A stretch of 64,000 nt of DNA from Larix kaempferi (Eukaryota; Streptophyta; Pinopsida; Pinales; Pinaceae): assembly GCA_027924585.1 (NCBI GenBank), contig BSBM01000965.1, forward strand, positions 2,108,001 to 2,172,000, written 5' to 3'. Shown here piece by piece: positions 47,301 through 58,239 of the stretch (position 1 is its first letter; every line of letters starts with the position of its first letter). The translations under genes and the position numbers were made by a program. The notes under the pieces were generated by a model. It had not been told where the DNA came from and ran no database searches. It worked only from the letters and a program-made list of their open reading frames with translations.

Positions 47301-47699
47301 AGTAGGCAAAATGTCCAATGCCTCTCTGACTTTATCGCTTGTATAACCACATCCGGATAGCAAATTGGGTGTTTCTTTGTGAGATTCATCTTGAGATGGT
47401 AGCTTATCACTTTGACTTGAAGTGGGAATTGAAACATCCCCTAATGAGCACCTACGTTTTGCTTCTTGATTACTTCCATGGGGTGCTTGTTCAACAACTA
47501 TTGTGGAAATTGAAGGTCCCTCTTGTCGTGGATTAATAGGATAAACCATGGTATCCTCTACAATTGGATTTGGATTAGTTTCCAAAGAAAGCCTCCGATT
47601 CATCATGTATATTCTTTTATTTTCTTTCTCTTCTTCAATGACTTCTTGAGGTCTCTTCTTCCTTGTTGATTTTTTTACTCGGTTACGTGCATTCCCCAT
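44347..47699 (-). pseudogene. DDE-type transposase, decayed, superfamily unassigned
   Basis: Exon 1 runs from ATG 47699 (MGNARNRVKKSTRKKRPQE; good start context, although an in-frame ATG lies 15 bases upstream) to 45963. Its first 100 codons are Lys/Arg-rich and its middle part is acidic. It ends with a conserved-looking region: FWAFVGRLPRRD, LVHSFWHDHTRPSSNQKDV, FEKCKPWYVRINTLCNTCCC. A 96-bp intron (45867-45962, GT..AG) joins in phase 0 to VQVSDFIKEF. Candidate catalytic residues are D in SVVDFSKNYT (45723-45725), D in WSDGCAGQFKN (45456-45458) and E in HGKGEHDGTGA (45339-45341), 89 and 39 residues apart, all in one frame. A Cys-rich stretch (CFCPPCCDGDWDGC) and a last exon (HIYTVVASKDTEWVDEYW to 44347) follow. 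In-frame stops near 45474, 45201, 45087 and 44941 show decay. Confidence 0.75.
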
Positions 47700-48126
47700 C
47701 ACCACAATGATCAATTCAATATAGTTTGTTTTTGTTGCTCCTCAATTACAAGCTCTTCAATAATAAGCAAATGGAAGTTCTTCCTTGTTGGTCTTGAAGC
47801 TTGATATCTTATCTTGTGTGCTCCTCAAATATAGGCAAAATGAATCTTTCAAAGGCCTTATCTTTGGTGTTATTCAATTGGAGATTCTTCAAGCTTGTTG
47901 ATTATTTTCTTCAAATATGGCCATATAACCCAACACCACACTGAGCAACCATGAAAGATGTCCTCAATGCTGCATCTGCATAAAAAAAATAATGATGGAG
48001 TTGTGTAGAGTGTGAGAATTTCCAATGGCGGGTTCGTGTTGTTCGAAAAATCGCGGGAGTGTTGTTTTGGCTCGGACAGAGTGAAGTTGCTCTCGGACAG
48101 GAACAGTCCATTATTTATGGAGTTAC
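47700..48126 (-). other. 5' region of the transposase gene
   Basis: Includes a possible untranslated exon: TTTTTTTTATGCAG at about 47970-47985 (minus strand) is a good splice acceptor. Upstream lie CG-containing sequences and then the 26-bp-period array. No TATA box stands out. Confidence 0.35.
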
Positions 48127-48196
48127 AAAACGTGCACGCGTTATATAAAGAAAAAATGCGTGTGTGATATGCCGTGAAAAAATGCGTACGCGGTAT
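48127..48196. repeat. Array of three 18-bp near-palindromes, period 26
   Basis: Units at 48127 (AAAACGTGCACGCGTTAT), 48153 (AAAATGCGTGTGTGATAT) and 48179 (AAAATGCGTACGCGGTAT) with 8-bp spacers. Same unit length, spacing and number as at 35220 and 52155. Confidence 0.88.
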
Positions 48197-48299
48197 AGTC
48201 AAGCACAATAAATAGGTTAAGTGCACGGCTAGGGCAACGAACAAAATCAAAAGAAAACTAATAATTTATATGGTTACATACAAAACAAATGTTTTTAGT

Positions 48300-48655
48300 G
48301 TGGGGACAAATTTTTTGTATGGTTTAATACCCCCTAGATCTCTCCCAATAATCCCTAGATACCCCCTATCTCCTTATAAATATCTGTCCCTCATTCTCCC
48401 TGCATCCCTCCCTACATGTTTCTTTCTCTCCCTTACTCCAGCCATGTCTCTACCACCCCACTCTCTATCTCTCCACCTTCTCTTTATCCTCATCATTATC
48501 CCTCCCTATAGCACTCTCTCCCTTCTTATCCCTTAATCACTAACCCTCTACGCCTTTATCCCTCCCCCCTGCCCTCTTTGTCTTACCTTGTTCCTAGAGC
48601 CCCTCCCCCATAAAGGCCTTTAGACCCTCTTTTAAACATTAATCCCTAAGTGCAG
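48300..48655. repeat. Pyrimidine-rich (C/T) stretch
   Basis: Runs of 'ccct', 'tccc' and 'ctct' on the plus strand, with frames that are compositional by-products. It resembles the stretch at 51246-52140 on the other side of the GAT array. Confidence 0.7.
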
Positions 48656-49431
48656 AAGTGCACAAGATGATGAGGAGGAGGAGGGTGATGACAATGAAGA
48701 TGATCATGATGTAGATGAAGATGATAAAGATGATGATGAGGAGGAGGGTGATGACAATGAAGATGATCATGATGCAAGTGAAGATGATAAAGATGATGAC
48801 GTTGATGAAGATGATGGTGATGATGATGAAGATGTTGATGATGATGGTGATGGTGATGTTCGGATGATGATGATGATGATGATGAAGATGATAGTGACAT
48901 GATGGAGATGTTGATCTGATGAGGAAGATGATGATGATGATGGTGATGATGATGAAGATGTTGATGAAGATGTTGATGATGGTGATGATGGTGATGAAGA
49001 TGATGATGATGAAGAAGATGATGATGATGGAGATGTTGTGTTGATGGGGAACCTAGAGATGACAATGATGATGAAGATGGTGATGGTGATGACGATGAAG
49101 ATTTTGATGATGATGCTGATGGTGATGATGATGAAGATGTTGATGATGATGGTGATGGTGATGTTTAGATGATGATCATGATGATGTTCAGAAGATCATG
49201 ATGGTGATGATGGTGATGATGATGGAGAAGATGACGATGATGGATATGTTGATGAGGAGCCTGCAGATGCCAATGATGATGATGATGATAGTGATGAAGA
49301 TGATGATGATGGAGATGTTGATGAGGAACCTACAGATGCCAATGATGATGGTGATGACGATGAAGATGTTGATGATGATGGTGCTGGTAATGATGATGAA
49401 GATGTTGATGGTGATGGTGATGGTGATGTTC

Positions 49432-49466
<35 letters not shown>

Positions 49467-51082
49467 ATGATGGTGACATGATGGAGATGTTGATCTGATG
49501 AGGAAGATGATGATGATGATGGTGATGATGATGAAGATGTTGATGATGCTGATGATGGTGATGAAGATGATGATGATGAAGATGATGATGATGATGGAGA
49601 TGTTGTGTTGATGGGGAACCTAGAGATGACAATGATGATGGTGATGGTGATGGTGACGACGATGAAGATTTTGATGATGATGCTGGTGGTGATGATGATG
49701 AATATGTTAACGATGATGTTGATGGTGATGTTTAGATGATGATCATGATGATGTTCAGAAGATCATGATGGCGATGATGGTGATTATGATGGAGAAGATG
49801 ACAATGATGGATATGTTGATGAGGAACCTACAGATACCAATGATGATGATGATGATGGTGATGAATATGATGATGATGGAGATGTTGATGAGGAACCTAC
49901 AGATGCGAATGATGATGGTGATGATGATGAAGATGTTGATGATGATGGTGCTGGTAATGATGATGATGATGATGAAGATGATGGTGACATGATGGAGATG
50001 TTGATCTGATGAGGAAGATGATGATAATGATGGTGATGATGATGAAGATGTTGATGATGATGATTATGGTGATGAAGATGGTGATGATGAAGAAGATGAT
50101 GATGATGGAGATGTTGATGTTGATGGGGAACCTAGAGATGACAATGATGATGAAGATGGTGATGGTGATGACAATGAATATTTTGATGATGATGGTGATG
50201 GTGATGATGATGATGATGATGTTGATGGTGATGATGATGATGATGATGTTGACGATGATGGTGATGGTGATGTTCAGATGGTGATGATGACGATGGAGAT
50301 GTTGATGAGGAAGGGGGAGATGATAATGATGATGAAGATGTTTATGGTCATGAAGATGATGATGATGGTGACGGTGATGATGATGGAGATGTTGAAGATG
50401 ATGGAGATGGTGATGAAGATGGTGATGATGATGATGATGGTGAAGATGATGAAGAAGATGATGATGATGGAGATGTTGATCTAATGATGATGAAGATGAT
50501 GATTATGGTGATGATGATGAAGATGTTGATGATGATGATGATGGTGATGAAGATGATGATGATGGAGAAGATGATGATGATGGAGATGTTGATGTGGAAC
50601 CTACAAATGCCAATGATGATGATGATGATGGTGATGACGATGAAGATGTTGATGATGATGGTGATGGTAATGATGATGAATATGTTGATGATGATGGTGA
50701 TGGTGATGGTCAGATGATGATAATGATGATGAAGAAGATGATGGTGACATGATGGAGATGTTGATCTAATTCAAGGAAGATGATGATGATGATGGTGATG
50801 ATGATGAAGATGTTGATGATGATGATGATGATGGTGATGAAGATGATGATGGTGATGACGATGATGATGATGAAGATGATGATGATGAAGAAGATGATGA
50901 TGATGGAGATGTTGATGTTGATGGGGAACCTAGAGATGACAATGATGATGAATATGGTGATGGTGATGGTGATGGTGATGACGATGAAGATTTTGATGAT
51001 GATGGTGATGGTGATGATGATGAAGATGTTGATGATGATGGTGATGGTGATGTTTAGATGATGATCATGATGATGTTAAGAA

Positions 51083-51113
<31 letters not shown>

Positions 51114-51139
51114 ATGTTGATTTGATGAGGAATATGATG

Positions 51140-51170
<31 letters not shown>

Positions 51171-51245
51171 AGATGTTGATGATGACAATGATGGTGATGA
51201 AGATGATGATGATGAAGAATATGATGCTGATGGAGAATATGATGC
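48656..51245. repeat. Degenerate GAT/ATG trinucleotide array, 2.6 kb
   Basis: Almost wholly made of GAT, GAA and GGT triplets. Longer cassettes recur: 'ggggaacctagagatgac' at 49046, 49613, 50125 and 50933, and 'gaacctacagatgc' at several other places, so larger blocks were duplicated. Met-rich (plus) and His- or Ser-rich (minus) open frames are side effects of the triplet. Confidence 0.92.
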
Positions 51246-51280
51246 TCACAACTCCCTCTAGTCTCTCTCTCCCCAACCAT

Positions 51281-51324
<44 letters not shown>

Positions 51325-51561
51325 CACACACACATACACACACATTATGTCACTTTCCATTCTCAAACCCATCCCCCCTCCATCCATATCTATCTCCACC
51401 TTTCTCCCTCCATCCCTCACCCTACCTTCTCTCCATCCCTCTCTCATCGCCTGTCTCTCTCTCACCTTCTATTCCTCCCTCATGTTACCTTTCCCTCAAC
51501 CTATCCCAATCTCTCCATCACTCCCTCTCTCTCACACACTTTATGTCTCTTCCCCCTCCTC

Positions 51562-51605
<44 letters not shown>

Positions 51606-52140
51606 CCACTCCCTGCATGTCTCCCACCAACACTTTCTGTCCCTCCCTTCCTATCTCTTTATTTCGTTCTATCCCCATCTATCTCTCACTCCCTCCAAAT
51701 CCATTCCTTCCCATTGTCTCTCTCCCTCCCTTGCTCTATGTCTCCCCCCCCCTTGTATTCTTTATTTCTCTCTCACATCCCCCTTGCCTCCATCCATTCC
51801 CCCTTGTCACTCAAGTCTCACTTTCAACTTCTAACCCTATACCTCTTCAGAACCTATTCTACTCCTAATAGTGCTCTCAAACTCCACTTCCCTTCACCCC
51901 TTGTAGCCCATCATGTTCTCATTCCCTTCATCTCTCCCCACTCAATATTCCAACATCCTTCTAAGCCCTTGACCCTTTCCCACCCCTATTAAATATTAAC
52001 CATAGATTCCCTTGACCCTTCCCCACCCCTATTAAATATTAAACATAGATTCCCTTGACCCTTCCCCACCCCTTCTCAAATATTAAACAAAAATTCCCTT
52101 GAGTCTTCCACACCCCCTCTTTCTCAAGTATTAAACATGT
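51246..52140. repeat. Pyrimidine-rich stretch with CT and CA microsatellites
   Basis: Contains (TC)n at 51284-51320, (CA)-rich sequence at 51321-51343 and (TC)n at 51568-51601. The long open frames here (Ser/Leu/Pro-rich) follow from base composition and are not believed to be genes. Confidence 0.85.
51966..52139. repeat. 43-44 bp tandem repeat, four copies
   Basis: Units start CCCTTGA at 51966, 52009, 52052 and 52096. The core is 'cccttgacccttccccaccc' followed by 'tattaaatattaaacatagatt'; the last two copies are more diverged. Confidence 0.88.
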
Positions 52141-52154
52141 ATTTTATGATTTGC

Positions 52155-52224
52155 ATAACGCGAGCGCATTTTTTAACTATATAACGCGTACGCATTATGT
52201 AGTTATATAACATGTACGCGTTAT
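52155..52224. repeat. Array of three 18-bp near-palindromes, period 26
   Basis: Units at 52155 (ATAACGCGAGCGCATTTT), 52181 (ATAACGCGTACGCATTAT) and 52207 (ATAACATGTACGCGTTAT) with 8-bp spacers TTAACTAT and GTAGTTAT. The sequence just after it ('atctaaaa', later 'aatttaaata') also resembles that after the array at 35220, in direct orientation. Confidence 0.88.
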
Positions 52225-53919
52225 ATACATCTAAAAGAACGGCAATATTTTTGAATTTAAATAGGATGAGTCACATGCTCACATGTCAACAATAATCCTA
52301 TGTGTATGCTTTGGAGTTTGCTTTGATAATTCCAAACCTGTGCTATGTTAATGAAAAACCAAAGCTAATTGGGTATTTCTTCTAGTTTCTGGAGAAGCCT
52401 ATGCTTAGCCACTCGTTACAATATGCTACACAGAGTCATTTTTGATGAAATCTTAGACACAAATAGCATTTTTTTCTGCAGATTCCAAATATGTAACTTT
52501 TATTTTGATTAATTTTTCCTATTTTCTTTCAATTTCTTTTCTGTCCTACCTCCTTAACTCGTGAAACACACTGTTAGTGTTTCTTCCATAACTTTTTCAA
52601 TTCTCAATCATTTCAAAAACAAATTGTATGGTGCACAAGAGGACACTAACCTCCACGTTCTATGAAAAACCCATTTCAATATTTTTGCATTAAGACCTTC
52701 AAAGGCTCTACCCACAAAAGAGGTACTATTTTCGAAGTTTGATCACTTAGACAATTATAAAAAAGTTATAAAATTACTAATTTAATTTTCGAAAAATAAT
52801 GGCGCACAAGTGCTATGTGTTCTCTACATGCATGCCGATTTTTGTAGCTTGATTCCATCATTGAGGCCCTCAAAGGCTCTACCCACAAAAGCATGATAGC
52901 GCGTGGCCCGGTCGCGGTTATAGCTGGCACGGTAAATGTTTAGTAAAATCTGGCAGGTAACGTTTGGAAGCTTTGTTTAGTGTTCTAGTTTTTAGTGGTG
53001 CAATGTTTGGAAGCAATAACAGTGTTCAGTGTTCTAGTGTTTGGAAGCAGTAAGCAGTGTTCAGTGTTCGCATCATTTTGTAATGTTTGCACTTCACAAT
53101 TTGTGGGTGTTCCAGGGTTCTGCCATAATGAAATTTTATCAGTTTTTTAATGATGATGCGATAATTTTGAATGCGACTTTCATGACTTTTGCTGGAATAG
53201 TTTTGGGTATGAATGACGGTCTTTTTCTTATTCAAGTGCCAAGTGAAACCTTTAGCATAACAGAATTTAAAGCTGACTCTAGCAAATGCGGACATGGATT
53301 CCATTAACTAAAATATGATCTAACAACTTACTGAGCAATTTGGTATATAACGAGATTGTAAATGGAAGCGCAAAGCAAACTGTAAATTCAAACACGGATT
53401 CATAAATTTTGGTATGTAAAGAAATTCATAAGAAATAGAGAGAAAATAGTGTAAATTCTTACACGGACTCCAGCCATTCGGTATATAAGAAGATTGAAAC
53501 AAAATATTTAGGGCAAATTTAACCTTAACGACATTTAAAGGTAAATCTATGCGAAGCAAACGCGGATTTCAGTCATTAATGACATTTAAAGGCAAACCTA
53601 TCATAAGCAAATACGATTCCAGCCATCAAATGGAAGACATTATAAAATAAGTTAATTAAAACGCAAACACATTCTGACGGGCATTTTGGCTGTCACGGGG
53701 CATTTTTCGCTGACGTAACTGTGAAGCTGGCTGAGTGAACCATTCACTTTCGAATTATGATGTTACAGCTGAGGGTATATCTTTGTTACCAAATCCCTAC
53801 GATTAAACCTAGTGGTAGACTCTAGAGTCTAGAGTATGCGTTCTTTAATGAAACCATTATGAAGGCAAACTGCACCCCGGTTTAGAGACGATGGTATTTG
53901 TAAATTGGAATTTTTTTAG
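52225..53919. other. No gene seen; weak repeats
   Basis: The phrase 'tcaaaggctctacccacaaa' occurs at about 52698 and 52872. The phrase 'cagtgttcagtgttc' and the motif 'tttggaagc' recur near 52960-53070. Between 53260 and 53630 a loose repeat with 'aaatttaa' and 'cggattcca'-like phrases can be seen. No protein motif found. Confidence 0.45.
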
Positions 53920-53946
53920 AGTGCCTGAAACTCTGAGTCAGGCACT
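53920..53946. repeat. Perfect 9-bp hairpin
   Basis: AGTGCCTGA and its complement TCAGGCACT separated by 9 bases. It lies at the edge of a short GC-rich island (53920-54120). Confidence 0.7.
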
Positions 53947-56506
53947 CGGGACTTAGAAGAAGAACGCCGTTGCCTGAAATGCCACCGACTTGCAAGTTGT
54001 AGCAACGCTTCCACGACTTGCAAGCTGCAGCAACGCTGCAGCTGCCAGTGGCACCGACTTGCCTGCTGCAGCTGCCATTGCCATTGCCATTGCCATGGTG
54101 ATCTCCAGGCTCCGCTGGTAAGTCTTAATTTTCGCTGTCTCTGCAACAAAATATTGAATTCAAGCCTTCAATTATTGGGAAGCACAAGACCAATTTTAAC
54201 TGAGAGATTTTGAAAATCTTACCAATTTGAAGTGGACACCATGGATGGCCTTCAAAATAGCTGAACTAGCATGAGCTCAATGTTAGGCTCGCTACAAAAC
54301 ATATCAACCCAAATCTGAAAAATTGAAATCTGGAGCCTTGCCTTCAAAATCTTAAGGATGCAAAATGTCAAAAGCTTTTGGAAGTGCAATTCAAATATTT
54401 AGTGAAATGCAATTCCTACGTTTTATTATGATTTTATTTGGTTTACTTATTATAATATTATTTTATCTGCTATGTGCATAGAACCAGGTTCTCCCATCTT
54501 AGTTTTCTTCCAAGTTTATAGGCTGAGAGATTTAGTTTTCTTCCATCTAAACACCAATTTACTATATGAGATTCATTATTAAAATTAATTTTATTTTAAA
54601 ATTTAAAATAATTTATTATATACGTATTTTTATTTGAATTTGATTAAAAAAAAATTTAATTTCTCATTTAGACTACTTAATAAGCATTCAACTTACCTAT
54701 ACTTTCCCATTATCCAAAATGGTTTTTTTACATATTAATATTTAAAATAAACATTTCAAATATCCATATCAATACTCACTATTATATCTTAACTATTTAA
54801 CGACTTAAAGCTAACAATTTATTAAGATCTTTATTTATATTGATTTAAATGGGCATTTCTTAGAACTCAAATGTATTAAAATGGTAAATTGAAACATGTT
54901 GACTGCAACTAAAGTGCCACAGTGAGAATTCTACTATGCTACAACATTTGCTTGTCAATTAGTAAAAGGAATGTATTTACACTATTGTCAATGATGAGAA
55001 AGAAAAGAACACACATAACAGTGTTACAGATGTTTACGTTTTGCCTAGTGAGTGGATGTTGGATCAAACAACCACAGAACATAATATGCAGCCAAAGCTA
55101 TTAAAATAGGAAAGTAAATAATAACACACACATTAAATGTACACAAAAATTTAAGTGGTAAAACTTTCGAAGGAGAAACATCCACCGAGCAATGGTATCT
55201 GTCCTCTTATTATTCAGAACATAAAAATTTACAACAACTCTTAAATCATAATATATCTCCTATAAAAATAAGAGAAATAAAGATATTTCTTAGACACTCA
55301 CCAAGAGAAATGGTTGTCACCAATTTCCAACAGTAAGCACTTCTATTGAAGTGTTAACTTCTTATTAAGTCTTTTTTTTTTAAATTTAAATGAATGATTT
55401 GAACAAATTTAAACGATACAAGTATTTTATTATAAAAAAATTCAAACTTTTATAAAAAGTATATAGAATTTTAAAAACTGAAAAATATTATAATGTTTTC
55501 AAAATAACATTTTAATAATGATTTAGACGACGATTTCAGATAAGAATGAATTGAACCAGGATCACATTTAATCAAACTTTTATATATATTTATGGAATAG
55601 AGTTATTTATATATTTTGCTTTTAAAACTAATTATATTCATAAGTATTTATGTCTTAGATTTTGAGGTGGATTAACATTTATGATATTTCTAGATTGCAG
55701 AAGAGGATGAGAGAAGTGTACTGTCTAAATTAATTTTACTAAAATTGTTCCAAATTAAAAATACATAATTATAAAAAAAATAACTGATAACTATGCACGA
55801 ATACAATATTATAAAATATTATTGAATCAAATAAAACCACCAAAATTGAATAACATTATTTTCATGATTGATCATTGTCCACCATGCAAATGAATATTCT
55901 TTTGCAAATTGTCACATATCACTTTCACTTTCACTTTCTCTGGCGCAGCATCTTCTTTTAGTCAAGCGGCCATATACTTACTGGAGATTGAGTAGATGGT
56001 GGAAGGAATCATAAAAAAGCTTTTAAAGTCGTCCCTTTGAAGGAAGAGGCCGCTGAGAATATGCGTGCTCCGACTGTGGGACATACACGACCTGCACTAT
56101 TCACATGATTCTGTACCATTATCATTGATAACTCTTTGTTTTTTGGAAAATCTTTGAGTAAACGTAAAGCATGTTTTCTCCTTCATGTTATATTTATATC
56201 TAATAAAACTGTATTCTGTACTATTTATTTTAGTAAGATTTGAATCGAGTTAGTTTTATTGGTGGAATACTTAATAACATGGAAAATAATCAATTAAACT
56301 ACACCTATTTTTCCTTCCCAATAATGAAAATTTATTCTGTCATTGAGCTTTGAAGGTTTAAAACGGTATTGTATTATTTCTACCTAAGACCTAAAAAAAG
56401 TAAGATTAAAAAGCAAAACTTATCTTGACTTATGCAATCTACTACCTTATATAATAGTGTGCCATACTCAAGCACCACATTGTTTCTGCTTTAATTTTAT
56501 GAGGCT
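53947..56506. other. GC-rich island, then AT-rich DNA without genes
   Basis: 53947-54120 is unusually GC-rich, with repeats of 'cgacttgcaagc.gcagcaac' and four GCCATT hexamers (about 54068-54095). The rest is AT-rich; I see no gene, LTR end or RNA gene. Confidence 0.5.
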
Positions 56507-56718
56507 GATTTCCATGTTCTTGGATCTTTCCATGATGTTCTTGTGGCCATGGAAGAAATGAACCTGTCTCATCATACTTTACTTCACGGTATGTGGGTAT
56601 CTTTGTTTGGTTGATTTCTATGTTCTTGGATCTTTCCATGATGTTCTTGTGGTCATGGAAGAAATGAACCTGTCTCATCCTACTTTGCTTCACTGTATGT
56701 GGGTATCTTTGGTTGGAT
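56507..56718. repeat. 106-bp tandem duplication
   Basis: Units 56507-56612 and 56613-56718 start GATTTC. Both contain 'ttcttggatctttccatgat' and 'gtatgtgggtatctttg'. About six mismatches by eye. Confidence 0.9.
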
Positions 56719-57366
56719 TATATGGTTGTTTCTTTTTCTTTATAGCACCGTTGATAGGTTGACCTGAATCTTTTCTTGTGGTGCTGAGGTTGACTTTTCT
56801 AAAAGTCATCCCTCTTCCAGGTCGGCGTGGGTGTTTTTCTCACCTGCTAATGATGGGTTTTTTGAATATGTTTGTTCCATATATGATATAATTTATGCTT
56901 CTGTTTACTCGTCTGACTGGTTTCATATGTCCATCGGCTAAAGGCTACCTTTGCACTCATAATTAATGATAAGACCAGTAAAGGAAGTGTTTTAAATAAA
57001 ACAAATATATGTTTGAACCAACAAAAGCAAACCACTTCTCTGATCGGCTTTGATGCTCGACTTTCAAAAGAGTGCACCATAATCCTCGACATGTATTCCC
57101 TTCTGTTTAGTCTGAATCTGAATTATTAATGTTAGAACTTGGTAAAGAAAAGCATCTGTGCCTAATGTTTTCTGGGTTTATTTTTATATATATCAAGTTT
57201 ATAATATTTACCACTTTACTACTTAAGTTATGGTTGGTTATTGTAAAATTATAAGTTTTTTTTTAAAATTGTTTATTTGAATTTAAACACTTGCTTTATC
57301 TCTTACAATTTAAGAAAAGTTTTAAAATAAACACTTCTAATGTAAATACATTAAAATAAAATTTAT
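56719..57366. other. No gene seen
   Basis: AT-rich sequence before the 190-bp direct repeat. No motif recognised. Confidence 0.45.
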
Positions 57367-57556
57367 ATTTGTTTATATCATAGTTAAAAACATTTGCTTC
57401 TTTTTAACAAATCATAGATTTGTCGTAAACGTACGTACGTGATAGTGTATATACACCACCATCTAAATTAGCAATCAAATAACCGCCATCTAGATTAGCA
57501 TTGAAATAACTATTCATAAAGAAGCTTTTGTTTCAAAAAGGAGTTTTTATAGACAA
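57367..57556 (+). repeat. 190-bp direct repeat, copy 1
   Basis: Identical to 58050-58239 except for one base ('gagtttttatag' against 'gagttttcatag'). It contains the palindrome AACGTACGTACGTGAT-type core near 57428. Confidence 0.97.
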
Positions 57557-57688
57557 CTAGCAAGCCATATCAATATTAATAATATGGCTTATATACGCCG
57601 ATCGGCGTATATCTATTGTTTAAATGTGGTTGATATACGCCGATCAGCGTATATAAGCCATATTATTAATATTGATATGGCTTGCTAG
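57557..57688. repeat. 132-bp near-perfect palindrome
   Basis: Arms of 56 bp (57557-57612 and 57633-57688) are complementary with one mismatch, around a 20-base centre. Each arm contains smaller palindromes: AAGCCATAT...ATATGGCTT, and in the left arm ATATACGCCGATCGGCGTAT, part of a perfect 22-bp palindrome. It starts CTAGCAAGCC and ends GGCTTGCTAG. Confidence 0.96.
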
Positions 57689-57714
57689 TTTACGGTCGGC
57701 AAGTGGGGAAGAAT

Positions 57715-58035
57715 TCTTGATTTATTATTATTATAATAATTATTTTATAAAAATAAAATAATTAAAAAATAATAATAAGGATTACTAATAATAATTATTA
57801 TTATAATAATGATAATTATTTTAAATAATTAGCCATAATAATTTTTATTATTATAATAAATAATTATGATTATTATAATTATTATAATAAATAATTATTA
57901 TAATAAATATTATAATAAATAATTATTATTATAATAATTGTTATTAAAAAAATATAAATAAAATATTTTATAAAAGAAAAAAGTTATTATAATTAAATAA
58001 TAATAAATAAAATAATTGGAAATAATAATAATATA
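57715..58035. repeat. ATT/AAT-rich microsatellite
   Basis: Degenerate runs of 'ttattat' and 'taataa' with almost no G or C, between the palindrome and the second 190-bp repeat. Confidence 0.9.
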
Positions 58036-58049
58036 ATGGTTAGCCATGG

Positions 58050-58239
58050 ATTTGTTTATATCATAGTTAAAAACATTTGCTTCTTTTTAACAAATCATAG
58101 ATTTGTCGTAAACGTACGTACGTGATAGTGTATATACACCACCATCTAAATTAGCAATCAAATAACCGCCATCTAGATTAGCATTGAAATAACTATTCAT
58201 AAAGAAGCTTTTGTTTCAAAAAGGAGTTTTCATAGACAA
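58050..58239 (+). repeat. 190-bp direct repeat, copy 2
   Basis: Second copy of 57367-57556, 99.5% identical. The distance between copies is 493 bp. Confidence 0.97.

Larger units (their letters stand above)
35220..48196. mobile_element. Candidate two-gene DNA transposon (ends uncertain)
   Basis: The limits given are the outer edges of two arrays of three 18-bp near-palindromes (35220-35289, 48127-48196). Inside them two spliced genes point toward each other: an unknown gene at 37886-40061 and a DDE-type transposase gene at 44347-47699. Arrays just outside the promoters of convergent genes are what subterminal transposase sites would look like. I did not find outer terminal inverted repeats or a target duplication, and a third array at 52155 allows other boundaries. 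The existence of a transposase gene is clear; the unit as drawn is inference. Confidence 0.45.

Noticed and set aside
48646-51283. Many open frames rich in Met, His or Ser in the GAT array
   Set aside because: They are what any GAT/ATC triplet run gives in the frames without TGA. Frames switch between cassettes and no start context or domain supports coding.
51122-51992. Long Ser/Leu/Pro-rich frames (248 and 149 codons)
   Set aside because: They lie wholly in C/T-rich microsatellite DNA; the frame is open because the composition lacks stops.
57367-58239. Miniature LTR retrotransposon (TRIM) reading of the 190-bp repeats
   Set aside because: TG...CA ends can be drawn inside the repeats, but identity extends beyond them on both sides. 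No primer site follows the first copy and no target duplication flanks the unit.
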